From Pseudomonadota bacterium (lineage in GTDB: Bacteria; Pseudomonadota; Alphaproteobacteria; Azospirillales; Azospirillaceae): a stretch of 64,000 bases of DNA. The stretch is taken from NCBI GenBank assembly GCA_023423695.1, contig JAFAFA010000105.1, forward strand, positions 149,947 to 213,946, in the 5' to 3' direction. The translations under genes and the position numbers were made by a program. Below are positions 22,708 through 34,860 of this stretch, one piece after another. The notes under the pieces are model-generated. The model searched no databases and was not told the origin of the DNA. It was given only the letters and a program-made list of their open reading frames with translations. Each line of letters opens with the position of its first letter. The first letter of the stretch is position 1.

Positions 22708-24546
22708 ATGGAGGCGGTCAGCTACATCATTCTCATCGGGTCCACGCTGCTGATCGTCAGCGTGCTGACCAGCTACCTCGCCTTGCGCATCGGCGCTCCC
22801 CTGCTTCTGATCTTCCTCGGCATCGGCCTGCTGGCCGGGGAGGACGGCATCGGCCACATCGCCTTCAACGACGCCGGGTCCGCTTTCCTGATCGGGTCGA
22901 TGGCTCTGGCGGTGATCCTGTTCGAAAGCGGGTTCGACACCAAACTCGCCAGTTACCGCGCCGCGGCTTGGCCGGCGATGACGCTTGCGACCGTCGGCGT
23001 CGGCGTGACCACCGGCGTCGTCGGGGTGGCCGCCCATTACCTGATGAATCTTGGATGGGGGGAGGCGCTGCTGGTCGGCGCCGCCTGCAGTTCCACCGAC
23101 GCGGCTGCGGTCTTCTTCCTGCTGCGGGTCGGCGGCATCACCCTGCGCGACCGCGTGCGCTCGACGCTGGAGATCGAATCGGGCAGCAACGATCCGGTCG
23201 CCATCATGCTGACCATCCTGCTGGTGGAGGCGGCGACCCACGGGCTGGCATCCCCCGCCGCCATCGTCGGCGAACTGGTGCTGGCCTTCGCGCTGGGCGG
23301 CGTGATGGGGCTGGCGGGCGGCTGGCTGCTGGTGGCCTTCATCAACAAGGCGAATTTCGAGACCGGGCTGAACCCGGTGGTGACGCTGACCTTCGCCCTG
23401 TTCATCTTCGCCGCCACCAACGTGCTGGGCGGCAGCGGCTATCTGGCCGTCTATGCCGCCGGGCTCTATGCCGGGAACGTCAAGCTGCGCGGCGCGCTGG
23501 AGCTGCGGCGCTTCCATTCCGGCCTGACCTGGCTCAGCCAGATCGTCATGTTCGTCATGCTGGGGCTGCTCGCCACCCCGCGGGAGTTCGCGGGCATGCT
23601 GCTTCCGGCGCTGGGGGTGGCGCTGGTGCTGATCGTCGTCGCGCGGCCTCTGGCGGTGTGGATGTGCCTGCTGCCCTACCGCTTCTCGGTGCGGGAGACC
23701 AGCTTCATCGCCTGGGTCGGCCTGCGCGGCGCCGTCTCGCTCCTGCTGGCGCTGGTGCCGGTGCTGGGCGGGCTGGAGAACGGGCAGCTGATCTTCAACG
23801 CCGCCTTTGTCGTCGTGGTCGTCTCGCTGCTGGTTCAGGGCTGGACCATCGGCACCATGGCCCGCGCGCTGGAGCTGATCGTCCCGCCCCGCCGCGGCCC
23901 GGTGGACCGTGTGGAGCTGGAGCTGCCCGGCAATGCCGACCAGGAGCTGGTCGCCTACACTGTCCATGGCAAGAGTCCGGCGGCGCGGGGTCAGCGCATG
24001 CCGCGCTGGGCCAAGCCGTCGCTGGTCATCCGCGCCGGCGCGGTGGTGCCGTTGCACAAGGCCAAGCCGCTGCAGCCCGGCGACCATGTCTACCTGTTCA
24101 CGCCGCAGCACCGGCTGCCGCTGATCGACAAGCTCTATGGCGGAAGCCGGGCGCTCGACCAGTCCGACCGCGAGTTCTACGGCGATCTGGTACTGAGCCC
24201 CGACGCCACGGTGGAGCAGATCGCCGAGATGTACGGCCTGCCGCTGTCGCTGTCCAACGCCCGGCTGACTCTGAGCGACCTGCTGCGCAACGAGTTCGGG
24301 GGCTCCTGCGAACTGGGCGACCGGGTGCGCATGGGCGGTGTCGAGCTGATCGTCCGCGACATGGACGAGGACACCATCACCTCGGTTGGGCTGGCGCTGG
24401 AACCCGTCCGCGTCACTAGCCGCCGCCGGCCGCTCTACCAGCGTGTCGCCGACATCGGCGGCCGGATGCACGGATGGTGGAACGAGCACGCCTTCCGCCG
24501 TTGGAAGGAGCGGGAGAAACTGCGGGCGCGGCGCCCGGCGGACTAG
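22708..24546 (+). CDS. nhaP2: Potassium/proton antiporter, CPA1 family (NhaP2/CvrA-like)
   Basis: The protein is 612 residues from ATG 22708; a GTG 9 bp upstream is possible. The N-terminal about 400 residues form a Na/H-exchanger-type membrane domain with about 12 helices; the ion-site region reads CSSTDAAAVFFLL and ESGSNDPVAIMLT. A cytoplasmic RCK-C (TrkA-C) domain follows at about 405-480, then a CorC/HlyC-like C-terminal domain. This three-part layout is that of NhaP2/CvrA, which exports K+ (or Na+) in exchange for protons. The gene stands alone on the plus strand and converges on the iron permease gene. Confidence 0.88.
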   Translation: MEAVSYIILIGSTLLIVSVLTSYLALRIGAPLLLIFLGIGLLAGEDGIGHIAFNDAGSAFLIGSMALAVILFESGFDTKLASYRAAAWPAMTLATVGVGVTTGVVGVAAHYLMNLGWGEALLVGAACSSTDAAAVFFLLRVGGITLRDRVRSTLEIESGSNDPVAIMLTILLVEAATHGLASPAAIVGELVLAFALGGVMGLAGGWLLVAFINKANFETGLNPVVTLTFALFIFAATNVLGGSGYLAVYAAGLYAGNVKLRGALELRRFHSGLTWLSQIVMFVMLGLLATPREFAGMLLPALGVALVLIVVARPLAVWMCLLPYRFSVRETSFIAWVGLRGAVSLLLALVPVLGGLENGQLIFNAAFVVVVVSLLVQGWTIGTMARALELIVPPRRGPVDRVELELPGNADQELVAYTVHGKSPAARGQRMPRWAKPSLVIRAGAVVPLHKAKPLQPGDHVYLFTPQHRLPLIDKLYGGSRALDQSDREFYGDLVLSPDATVEQIAEMYGLPLSLSNARLTLSDLLRNEFGGSCELGDRVRMGGVELIVRDMDEDTITSVGLALEPVRVTSRRRPLYQRVADIGGRMHGWWNEHAFRRWKEREKLRARRPAD

Positions 24547-24586
24547 CGGATCGGGGCAGAGCCGCTGCGGCCAGGCGTGAGACTGC

Positions 24587-26260
24587 TTACCCGTGGTGGC
24601 CGGGGCGCGACGAGGCGATGGTGCGGCTCAGATAGATGACCGGGGCGAGGCCGACCAGCACGATCACCAGGGCGGGCAGGGCGGCGTCGTCCAGCCGTTC
24701 GGTGGAGGCCATGCGGAAGGCCTCGATCGCCAGCGTGTCGAAGTTGAAGGGCCGCAGGATCATCGTCGCCGGCAGCTCCTTGGTGATGTCTACGAACACC
24801 AGCATGGCGGCGCTCAGCAGGCTGGGGCGCAGCAGCGGCAGATGGACCCGGCGCAGCACCTGCAGCGGCGTGTGGCCGAGCGAACGCGCCGCGCCCTCCA
24901 GGTTCGGGCCGATCTTGGCGAAGCCGGATTCGAGCGGCCCGTAGGCCACCACGAAGAAGCGGATCAGATAGCCGTAGAGGATGCCGGCGATGGTGGCGCC
25001 GAGGACGGCGCCGACCGGCCAGCCGGTCCAGTCGCGGGTCAGACCGACGGTGATCAGGATGCCCACCGCGATCACCGTTCCCGGTGTGGCGTAGCCGAGC
25101 GAGGCGAGCCGCGCGGCGCCGGTGGCGAGCCCGCTGCGGTCGTGGCGCACGCCATGGATCACCATCAGCGCCACCACGACGACCAGCGCGGCACCGCTGG
25201 CGCCGAGGATGAAGGTGTTGACCGTCAGGTCGGTGAAGCGGGCGAGCGTCAGCTCCGTGCCGCCGCGCAGGATCATGCGGATCAGTACCGCGCCCGGCAA
25301 CAGGAAGCCGAACAGCACCGGCGTCAGGCAGACGATCCAGGCCGCCACCGTGCCGCGGGCCGACAGGCGCGGGGCGGGCAGGGCGCGGTAGCGGCCGGTG
25401 GTCTGGTGGAAGCGCATCTTGCCGCGCGACAGCCTTTCGAGCCCGACCAGAGCCAGCACCACCAGCAGCAGCACGGCGGCCAGCTGCGCCGCCGCGGCCG
25501 GGTCGCCCAGCGCGAACCAGGTGCGGTAGATGCCGACGGTGAAGGTGTCGATGCCGAAGTAGCGCACCGCGCCGAAATCGGCCAGCGTCTCCATCAGCGC
25601 ATAGCCGACGCCGGCCACCAGCGCCGGGCGCGCCAGCGGCAGCGCCACGCGGCGGAAGGCGCCGAACTGGGTGCAGCCCAGCGTGCGGCTGGCCTCCAGC
25701 ACGCAGACCGACTGCTCCAGGAAGGCGGCGCGGGTCAGCACATAGACGTAAGGATAGAGCACCGACGACAGCACCAGACCGGCGCCCCAGGCGGTGTGGA
25801 TGTCCGGGAACCAGTAGTCGCCGCGCCGCCAGCCGAAGCTGGCGCGCAGGAAGGACTGCAGCGGCCCGGCGAATTGCAGGAAGTCGGTGTAGGTGTAGGC
25901 CAGCACATAGGCCGGCATAGCCAGCGGCAGCAGCAGCACCCATTGCAGCACCCCGCGTCCGCGGAAGTCGTGCATGGTGACGGTCCAGGCGCAGGCGACG
26001 CCGGTCACCAGCGTGACCACGCCGACGATGCCCAGAAGAATCAGCGTGTTGAGGATGTAGCCGGGAAGAACCGTCCGCGCCATGTGCCCCCACAGATCGG
26101 TGGAGACGCCGGCCGCCTGGACGAAGACGGCGAGGATCGGCAGGGCGATCAGCAATGCGAGGATCAGGGCGAACAGTCCGGTCGGGCCGACCCGCGACCA
26201 GAGCCGGCGAGGAGAGAAGGACGGAGAGCCGGGGGACTTCGCGTCGGTCGCCATCGCCAT
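24587..26260 (-). CDS. fbpB: Ferric iron ABC transporter, fused permease
   Basis: This 557-residue protein carries two tandem BPD-type permease halves with about 12 membrane helices. Each half has an EAA loop contacting the ATPase: EASRTLGCTQFGAFRRVALP near residue 190 and EGAARSLGHTPLQVLRRVHL near residue 455. The duplicated layout is that of FbpB/AfuB. It should pair with the iron-binding protein and ATPase at 17324-19436, but it lies about 5 kb away on the opposite strand as a solo gene. No Fur-like box is evident upstream. It follows typA on the same strand, separated by a terminator. Confidence 0.88.
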   Translation of the reverse strand: MAMATDAKSPGSPSFSPRRLWSRVGPTGLFALILALLIALPILAVFVQAAGVSTDLWGHMARTVLPGYILNTLILLGIVGVVTLVTGVACAWTVTMHDFRGRGVLQWVLLLPLAMPAYVLAYTYTDFLQFAGPLQSFLRASFGWRRGDYWFPDIHTAWGAGLVLSSVLYPYVYVLTRAAFLEQSVCVLEASRTLGCTQFGAFRRVALPLARPALVAGVGYALMETLADFGAVRYFGIDTFTVGIYRTWFALGDPAAAAQLAAVLLLVVLALVGLERLSRGKMRFHQTTGRYRALPAPRLSARGTVAAWIVCLTPVLFGFLLPGAVLIRMILRGGTELTLARFTDLTVNTFILGASGAALVVVVALMVIHGVRHDRSGLATGAARLASLGYATPGTVIAVGILITVGLTRDWTGWPVGAVLGATIAGILYGYLIRFFVVAYGPLESGFAKIGPNLEGAARSLGHTPLQVLRRVHLPLLRPSLLSAAMLVFVDITKELPATMILRPFNFDTLAIEAFRMASTERLDDAALPALVIVLVGLAPVIYLSRTIASSRPGHHG

Positions 26261-26284
26261 GCGGAAACATCCTCGCAGTGGTTC

Positions 26285-26330
26285 AAAAAGAAGGCGGCGC
26301 TTGCTCCCTGGTAGGGGGGCAAACGCCGCC
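26285..26330 (-). terminator. Rho-independent terminator of typA
   Basis: On the minus strand GGCGGCG and CGCCGCC, with an inner TTGC/GCAA extension after one mismatch, form a long stem followed by TTCTTTTT. It lies 29 bp after the typA stop and before the permease gene. Confidence 0.75.
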
Positions 26331-26358
26331 GGTACTCTAGCCTATATGCGAACCGTTA

Positions 26359-28185
<1,827 letters not shown>

Positions 28186-28300
28186 GGAGCCTTCGGTCTC
28201 GCAATGGCACCCCCGACACGCAGCAGCGTCATGCCACAAACAACAAAAAGGCCCGACGAAGATTGCTCCGTGGGCGCTGTCGGGGAAACTGTTGCGGCGC

Positions 28301-28328
28301 AATATATGGGACTGCTGCCAAAACGCAA
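28301..28328 (-). promoter_or_regulatory. Sigma-70 promoter of typA
   Basis: On the minus strand TTGCGT, 16-bp spacer, TATATT. The predicted start near 28294 gives a leader of about 110 nt. Confidence 0.5.
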
Positions 28329-28400
28329 GTCCCGTGCCCTTTGGTCTAACGCGAATTTCCGGGATGGAGCCATGCGTGAACGCAGCCTACATTGTGGGCG

Positions 28401-30428
28401 ATGATCCGCTTCGCTTCCGCTTCCCGCCGCAGAATGGCAGCCGCAACCCGGATTGCAGCCGCGCCCTTCAAGGCCCCCGTCGCCGTTCCGCTGGTCGCCG
28501 CCCTGCTGCTGCTGGGGCCGTCCGGCGCCGGCCGCGCCCAGGATTCGCCGGACGGCAGCAGTCCCGGCGCCGTGCCCGCCGGCCCTCCCGACGGCGCCCA
28601 GCCCGAAGCCCCGGCGGTGGAGGAGGTGCGGCCGGCCGGCATCCGCTATGAGGTCGAGATCACCGGCGTCGAGGATGACGGCCTGCGCGGCACGCTCAAC
28701 GACGCTTCGACGCTGGTGGAGCTGAAGGACGACAGGCCGCCCTCGCTGATCGGGCTGGAGCGGCGGGCGGACAGCGACCGCGACCGCCTGCAGACGGCAC
28801 TGCGCTCCGCCGGCTATTACGACGCGCGGCTGGATATCCGCATCGAGGATCCGGCGGCCACCGGTACCTTGCCCGCGGGTGGGGAGGCGCCGCCGATCAA
28901 GGTGACGGTCGCGGTGACGCCGGGCCCGCTCTACCACATCAAGACGGTGACGGTGCGCGGCGCCACCACCTCCACCGGTGCCACCAATTTGCCGGCGGAG
29001 GTCGCGACCGACGACCTCGGCCTCGCCGCCGGGGCGCCGGCGGTGGCGCAGCGGGTGCTTGACGCCGAATCGGAGCTGGTCGCCCGGCTCGCCAAGCGCG
29101 GCTACGCTTTCGCCAAGGCGTCCGACCGCGAGGTTGTGGTCGACCATTCCGACCGCACGATGGACGTCGCCTATACCGTCGATCCCGGCCCGCTGACCCG
29201 CTACGGCGCCACCCGAATCGAAGGGCTGGAGAAGGTCGACGAGGATCTGGTACGCGGCCGGCTGGCCTGGAAGGAGGGGCAGGTCTACGACCCTGGCGCC
29301 ACCGACCGGGCGCGCCAGGACATCGCAGCATTGCAGGTTTTCGACACCGTTCGCGTGCGGATGGCGGACGAGCCGGGGCCGGACGGCGTCACGCCGGTGA
29401 TCGTCACGGTGGGCGAGCGCAAGCGCCGCTTCATCGGCGGCGGCGTCACCTTCTCGACCGAGGACGGGCTGGGCGCCAACGCCTATTGGGGGCACCGCAA
29501 CCTGTTCGGCGGGGCGGAGCAGCTGCGCGTCGGCGTCGATGTCGGACGCGTCGCCGGATCGTCGGGCGGCACCTCCAGCAAGGGCAACGACCTCCCGGAC
29601 CTGCGCTTCAGCGTGAATTTCCGCAAGCCCGACTTCCTGGCGGTGAAGCAGTCTCTGGTGGTCAATTTCGCGGTGGTCAACGACCAGCCGCCGGCCTACA
29701 GCCGAGTCGCCTCGGAACTGACGGTCAAGCTCGAACGGCCGCTGACCGACCAGCTGACCATCAGCTACGGCGTGACCGGCGAACGCGGCCGGGTGAGGAC
29801 GGAGGACACCACCTACCAGACCTCCTTCATCGGCGTGCCGCTGGGGGCGGCCTGGAACGGCACCGACAACCTGCTGAACCCCACCTCGGGCCAGCGGGCC
29901 TCGCTGCAGGTGACACCGTGGTTCCCGGTGGGCGGGGACACCAAGTCGCCCTTCACCTCGATCCTGCTCAACGGCTCCACCTATTACGACCTCGGCAACG
30001 ATGGGCGCTATGTCGCCGCGGCGCGAATCGGGCTGGGCAGCATCCTGGGCACCTCGCTGACCGACATTTCGCCCGACCATCGCTTCTATGCCGGCGGCGG
30101 CGGGTCGGTGCGCGGCTACGGCTTCCAGAAGGCGGGGCCGCGCGACCGCTACGACGATCCCGTCGGCGGACGGTCGCTGTTCGAGATCGGAGCGGAGCTG
30201 CGCATCAAGGTGACGGAGAGCATCGGCGTCGTTCCCTTCGTCGATGCCGGGACCGTTTATGATTCGGCCTATCCCGACTTCAGCGAGCCGCTGCGCGTCG
30301 GCGCCGGTCTTGGCCTGCGCTACTACACCGACTTCGGGCCGCTGCGCGTGGACGTCGGCATTCCCCTCAACCCGGTCAGCGGCGACGCGCGCTGGCAGCT
30401 GTATCTCAGCCTGGGGCAGGCGTTCTGA
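28401..30428 (+). CDS. tamA: Outer-membrane translocation and assembly module TamA (Omp85 family)
   Basis: The protein is 675 residues from ATG 28401; an in-frame TTG nine bases earlier is less likely. A signal peptide (VPLVAALLLLGPSGAGRAQ) is followed by POTRA domains in about residues 60-310. The C-terminal 16-stranded Omp85 barrel carries the diagnostic VRGYGFQ motif and an aromatic C-terminus (LGQAF). TamA inserts autotransporters and other proteins in the outer membrane together with TamB, encoded immediately downstream. The Asp/Gly/Pro-rich linker after the signal peptide is not family-typical. Confidence 0.92.
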   Translation: MIRFASASRRRMAAATRIAAAPFKAPVAVPLVAALLLLGPSGAGRAQDSPDGSSPGAVPAGPPDGAQPEAPAVEEVRPAGIRYEVEITGVEDDGLRGTLNDASTLVELKDDRPPSLIGLERRADSDRDRLQTALRSAGYYDARLDIRIEDPAATGTLPAGGEAPPIKVTVAVTPGPLYHIKTVTVRGATTSTGATNLPAEVATDDLGLAAGAPAVAQRVLDAESELVARLAKRGYAFAKASDREVVVDHSDRTMDVAYTVDPGPLTRYGATRIEGLEKVDEDLVRGRLAWKEGQVYDPGATDRARQDIAALQVFDTVRVRMADEPGPDGVTPVIVTVGERKRRFIGGGVTFSTEDGLGANAYWGHRNLFGGAEQLRVGVDVGRVAGSSGGTSSKGNDLPDLRFSVNFRKPDFLAVKQSLVVNFAVVNDQPPAYSRVASELTVKLERPLTDQLTISYGVTGERGRVRTEDTTYQTSFIGVPLGAAWNGTDNLLNPTSGQRASLQVTPWFPVGGDTKSPFTSILLNGSTYYDLGNDGRYVAAARIGLGSILGTSLTDISPDHRFYAGGGGSVRGYGFQKAGPRDRYDDPVGGRSLFEIGAELRIKVTESIGVVPFVDAGTVYDSAYPDFSEPLRVGAGLGLRYYTDFGPLRVDVGIPLNPVSGDARWQLYLSLGQAF

Positions 30429-30437
30429 TGGCGCAAA

Positions 30438-30461
30438 ATCGTCCCAATCCTTCGGGACGAT
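30438..30461 (+). other. Hairpin between tamA and tamB
   Basis: ATCGTCCC and GGGACGAT form a perfect 8-bp stem with an 8-nt loop, 10 bp after the tamA stop. No U-tract follows; it could adjust tamB expression or protect the tamA message. Confidence 0.4.
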
Positions 30462-30528
30462 GACCGTCTATTGCGGTTGAGACAAAGTTGGCCCGGTTGG
30501 GGTGGTCGTGCTGGTGAAAGGGCGTGGT

Positions 30529-33500
30529 GTGACGGCGGTTCGCATTTTTCTGGTCGGTCTGACGATCCTGGCCGGCCTGCTGGCCGGTCCGCAGCCCGCA
30601 AGGGCCTTCTCGCTGTTCGGCGATTCCACCCGCGAGTGGTTGACCGAGAAGATCGAGGGCGCCGTCGAATCGCCGGACATGCATCTGAAGCTCGGCACAA
30701 TCGAGGGCAGCATCCCCACCGACTTCACCATCACCACCGTCACGCTGGCCGACAGCCAGGGCGTCTGGCTGACCATCGACCGGCTGCATGTGGTGATGTC
30801 GCCGTCCGCCCTGTTCCTGCGCAGCGCCAAGATCGACTCGCTGGAAGCGGCCTCCGTCGTCGTCACCCGCGCGCCCATCAGCACCCAGCCCGCCGCACCG
30901 TCCGATCCCAACGCCCCGCTGCTGCCCAGCCTGCCGGTCGACATCGACCTGAGGAAGCTGGTGGTGGAGCGGCTGGAACTGGCACCGGCGCTTCTCGGTG
31001 AACAGGCGGTATTGCGCATCGCCGGCGCCTTGCTGCTGGAGCACAGCGGCGGGGCGCTGGACACCACCCTGTCGGTGGCGCGCATCGACGACAAGCCCGG
31101 CAAGGCCGATATCGCCGCCGCTTACAAGCCGGACGAGAACACGCTGACCCTGTCGGTCAATGCCTCGGAGCCGGCCGGCGGCGTCATGGCCCGTGCGCTG
31201 TCGATCCCCGGCCTGCCGCCGGTGGAGGTGGCGCTGAACGGCAACGGCACTCTGGACGACTGGACCGGCAAGCTCACCGCCATGGCCGGCGAGGCCGCAG
31301 CCCCCGCCGGCACCCTGAACGCCGACGCCACCATCAAGAAGGTGCCGGAGGGCCACGCCCTGACGTTGGCGGCCGGCGGCAACGTCGCTCCGCTGATCGC
31401 CGGGATGGCGGGGGAGACGGTGACGCCGCTGATCGGCCCGAACCCGACGCTGAACGCCAGCGTGCTCAGGGCGCCAAGCGGCGCCATCACCGTCCGTCCG
31501 CTGGACCTGACCGTCGCCGCCGCGACCGCGACGGTGAACGGGGACATCGCCGCCGATTACAATAGCCTGAACCTGCGCTGGAATTTGCAGGCGGGTCCGG
31601 ACTCCACCCTGCACCCGCTGGTCCCGCTGTCCTGGCGCGAGGGCGTGGTTGAGGGCTCGGCCGAAGGCGCGCTCAACGCGCTGAACGTCGCAGTCAACGC
31701 CACGCTGCGCGATCTCGCCGCCGACGACCCGGCGCTGTCCCGCCTGACCGGACCGGAGACGACCCTGGCCGCCCGCGCCCGGATCGACGTCGGCAGCGGG
31801 CAGGTCGGCCTTGAAACGCTGGCGCTGAATGCTGCCGCCGCGCGGGCGGAGGCGAAGGGGACCATCGGCGGCTGGGGCCGGACCGCCGACCTCACCCTGT
31901 CCGCCGGCGCCGACGACCTCGCCCCGCTGTCGGACCTCGCCGGCCGGCCTCTGGCGGGGGCGGTCGCTCTCTCCGGTCCGGTGCGGCGCGGTGCCGACGG
32001 CGTGCTGACCACCGAACTGACCGGCAGCCTCGACCGCCTTGCCACCGGCACCCCGGCCGACGCGGTGCTGGGCGACAAGGCGACGCTGGCGCTGGCGGCG
32101 CGGATGGAGCCGGACGGCGCCATGCGCCTGACCGACCTGACGATCGACGGCCGCAACGGCAAGCTGACCGGCAACGCCGCGCTGGCGGACAACCGGGTCG
32201 ATGCCCGCACCACCCTGACGGTGGCGAAGCTGGAGCCGCTGGGCGGCGCGCTCGGCACGCCGATGGAGGGGTCGGCGACGCTGGAAGCCACCGCCCGCGG
32301 CCCGCTCGACGCCATCGAGGCGCAGGCGAAGCTGAACGCGCGCGACCTCGTGGTCCAAGGCCGCCGTCTCGGCGCCACGGACGTGCAGGCGACGGCAGCC
32401 GGCCTGCCGGCGACCCCGAACGGCACGGTGTCGGCCCGTACCAATCTGGACAAGACGCCGCTGTCCTTCGACGGACGCTATGCGTTGCGCGAGCAGACCC
32501 TGCGGCTGGATGGGCTGACCGTCGCGAATGGGGCGAACCGCATCACCGGCCAAGTGCAGGTCGCGCTCGACACGCTGCTCGCCACCGGAAAGCTGGACGG
32601 TGCGCTGCCCAACCTGAACGGCCTGTCGGCGCTGGCCGGCATGCCGCTCGGCGGCGGGGCGACCTTCGCGCTGGCGCTGGACGGCAAGGGCGGCAAACAG
32701 GCGGCGAACCTCACCGCCGACGCCACCAACCTGCGGGTGGAGGGGGAAGGCGGCCCGCTGCTGACCGCCCGCCGCCTGACCGCACGGGCCGATGTCGCCG
32801 ACGCGCTGGGAACCCCCAGCGGCAAGGCGCGGGTGGAGATGACCGACGGAAACGCCGCCGGCAACGACCTGCGCAGCGTCACCGCCTCGGTCGACGGGTC
32901 TCTGGCCAAGGCCTCCTTCCAGGCCAACGCCACGGGTGCCGGCGCCCAGCCGGTCGCCCTCGACCTCGCCGGCAATCTGGCGCGGGAGGGGGAGGCGACG
33001 CGCGTCCGGCTCGACCGGCTCCAGGCGCGCTATGCCGGCGAGGATCTGCGGATGACCGCCCCCGCCACCATTCTGCTGGCCGAGCGCCGCTATGAGGTGA
33101 AGGAACTGAGGCTGTCGTCGGGCAACGCCCGGCTGGCCGCCGATCTCGGCCTGAACGGCGACCGTCTGAGCGGCGAGTTGACCGTCGACCGCCTGCCGCT
33201 TGCCCTGGCCAAGCTCGCCAGCCCGACCCTGCGGCTGGATGGCGTCGCCAACGCGCGCGCCTCGCTGGGCGGGACGTTGCGCAGCCCGCGCGCCGACGCC
33301 ACCCTGCGCGTCAGCGGGCTGAAGGCGCAGCAGACGACGCAGGCCGGCCTACCGGGCATCGATGCCACTGTGGACGCCCAGTGGCGCGACCGCCGGCTGT
33401 CGATGACCGGCCGCGTCGCCATGCCGAAGAATGCCGGCACCCTGACCGCCAACGCCGCCGTGCCGCTGGTGATGAACCCGGACACGTATGCCGTCAGCCT

Positions 33501-34845
33501 GCCGCCGAACGGGGCGCTGGAGGCGGCGGTCAACGGCACGCTGGACCTGTCATTGGCGAACGACATTCTGGCGTCCTCGGGCGACCGGGCGCGCGGATCG
33601 CTGCAACTCGACGTGCGGGCCGGCGGCACGGTGGAGAAGCCGTCGCTCGGCGGCTCCGTCGTGCTGGCGAATGGGCGCTACGAGAACCGGGCCTCGGGCG
33701 CCGTCATCAGCAACATCCAGGCGCGTCTGGTCGGGGACGGCGACGTCTTCACCATCCAGAGTTTCCAGGGCCGGACCCGCAACGGCGGCGCCATCAGCGC
33801 CAGCGGAGTGATCCGCCCGGCGGCGCCCGCCGACCGGCAGCTCGACATCGCGCTGAAGGCCGACAACGCCCGGCTGGTGGAGATTGACCTCGCGACGGCG
33901 GAAATCGGGGCGAACCTGACGCTGACCGGCGGCTTCGCCAACGCCCGGCTGGCCGGGCCGGTCGATATCCGCCGTGCCGAGATCCAGATCCCCGACCGCA
34001 TGCCGGCCAGCGTCGTCGACCTGAAGGTGACGGAGGTCGGCAAGGGCCGCGCCCGCGGCACCACCCAGGTCTCGACCGCCAGCGGCACCCGCCGGGTCCC
34101 GCAGCCGGCGGAGGCGCCGCCGCCGGCGACTCCCTTCGTGCTGGCGCTCGACATGACGGTGAACGCGCCCAACCAGATCTTCGTGCGCGGCCGCGGGCTG
34201 GATGCGGAACTGGGCGGCAATCTGCGCGTCGGCGGCACCGCCGCGGCACCCGAACTGACCGGCCGCTTCAGCATCCTGAAGGGCAGCCTGAACCTGCTGG
34301 CCCGCAATTTCGAGTTCAAGCGCGGCATCTTCGACTTCGACGGTGGCCTTGATCCGCGTCTCGACCTGCTGGCCGAGGCGACGGCCAACGGCATTACCGC
34401 CAACGTGGTGGTCAGCGGCACCGCCCGGCAACCGAAGATCGAGCTGACCTCGCCCCAGGGACTGCCTCAGGACGAGGTATTGGCCGGCGTGCTGTTCGGC
34501 AAGTCGGTGGGCGACCTGAGCGCGGCGGAGGCGGTGCAACTCGCCCAGTCGGCGGCGGCGCTGGCGGGTGTCGGCGGCGGTGGCGGCGGCATCCTGGACC
34601 GCGTGCGCCGCGGCCTCGGCGTCGACCGGCTGGACTTCACCCAGGGCGAGAACGGCAAGGGCGGCGCGGTGCAGGCCGGACGCTATGTCAGCGACCGCGT
34701 CTATGTCGGCGTCGAGCAGGGCATCGGCGCGAACCAGAGCCGGGCGAAGGTGGAGTTCGACATCACCAAAAACCTGAAGGGAACCGCCGCGGTCGGCGCC
34801 AATTCCGACACGCAATTCGGCCTGACTTACGAGAAGGATTATTGA
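30529..34845 (+). CDS. tamB: Translocation and assembly module TamB (AsmA-like bridge protein)
   Basis: This protein of about 1438 residues has an N-terminal membrane anchor or signal (IFLVGLTILAGLLAGPQPARA). A very long stretch of repeated amphipathic beta-strands follows, forming the lipid-conducting groove. The conserved C-terminal DUF490 domain runs from about residue 1100 (LDPRLDLLAEATANG, LPQDEVLAGVLFGKS, VYVGVEQG). TamB spans the periplasm and contacts TamA; AsmA-like proteins also move phospholipids to the outer membrane. GTG 30529 has AAAGGG 6 nt upstream; GTG 30502 is an alternative adding nine residues. The gene lies 100 bp after tamA. Confidence 0.92.
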   Translation: MTAVRIFLVGLTILAGLLAGPQPARAFSLFGDSTREWLTEKIEGAVESPDMHLKLGTIEGSIPTDFTITTVTLADSQGVWLTIDRLHVVMSPSALFLRSAKIDSLEAASVVVTRAPISTQPAAPSDPNAPLLPSLPVDIDLRKLVVERLELAPALLGEQAVLRIAGALLLEHSGGALDTTLSVARIDDKPGKADIAAAYKPDENTLTLSVNASEPAGGVMARALSIPGLPPVEVALNGNGTLDDWTGKLTAMAGEAAAPAGTLNADATIKKVPEGHALTLAAGGNVAPLIAGMAGETVTPLIGPNPTLNASVLRAPSGAITVRPLDLTVAAATATVNGDIAADYNSLNLRWNLQAGPDSTLHPLVPLSWREGVVEGSAEGALNALNVAVNATLRDLAADDPALSRLTGPETTLAARARIDVGSGQVGLETLALNAAAARAEAKGTIGGWGRTADLTLSAGADDLAPLSDLAGRPLAGAVALSGPVRRGADGVLTTELTGSLDRLATGTPADAVLGDKATLALAARMEPDGAMRLTDLTIDGRNGKLTGNAALADNRVDARTTLTVAKLEPLGGALGTPMEGSATLEATARGPLDAIEAQAKLNARDLVVQGRRLGATDVQATAAGLPATPNGTVSARTNLDKTPLSFDGRYALREQTLRLDGLTVANGANRITGQVQVALDTLLATGKLDGALPNLNGLSALAGMPLGGGATFALALDGKGGKQAANLTADATNLRVEGEGGPLLTARRLTARADVADALGTPSGKARVEMTDGNAAGNDLRSVTASVDGSLAKASFQANATGAGAQPVALDLAGNLAREGEATRVRLDRLQARYAGEDLRMTAPATILLAERRYEVKELRLSSGNARLAADLGLNGDRLSGELTVDRLPLALAKLASPTLRLDGVANARASLGGTLRSPRADATLRVSGLKAQQTTQAGLPGIDATVDAQWRDRRLSMTGRVAMPKNAGTLTANAAVPLVMNPDTYAVSLPPNGALEAAVNGTLDLSLANDILASSGDRARGSLQLDVRAGGTVEKPSLGGSVVLANGRYENRASGAVISNIQARLVGDGDVFTIQSFQGRTRNGGAISASGVIRPAAPADRQLDIALKADNARLVEIDLATAEIGANLTLTGGFANARLAGPVDIRRAEIQIPDRMPASVVDLKVTEVGKGRARGTTQVSTASGTRRVPQPAEAPPPATPFVLALDMTVNAPNQIFVRGRGLDAELGGNLRVGGTAAAPELTGRFSILKGSLNLLARNFEFKRGIFDFDGGLDPRLDLLAEATANGITANVVVSGTARQPKIELTSPQGLPQDEVLAGVLFGKSVGDLSAAEAVQLAQSAAALAGVGGGGGGILDRVRRGLGVDRLDFTQGENGKGGAVQAGRYVSDRVYVGVEQGIGANQSRAKVEFDITKNLKGTAAVGANSDTQFGLTYEKDY

Positions 34846-34860
34846 GGGAGGCGGGAGCGG

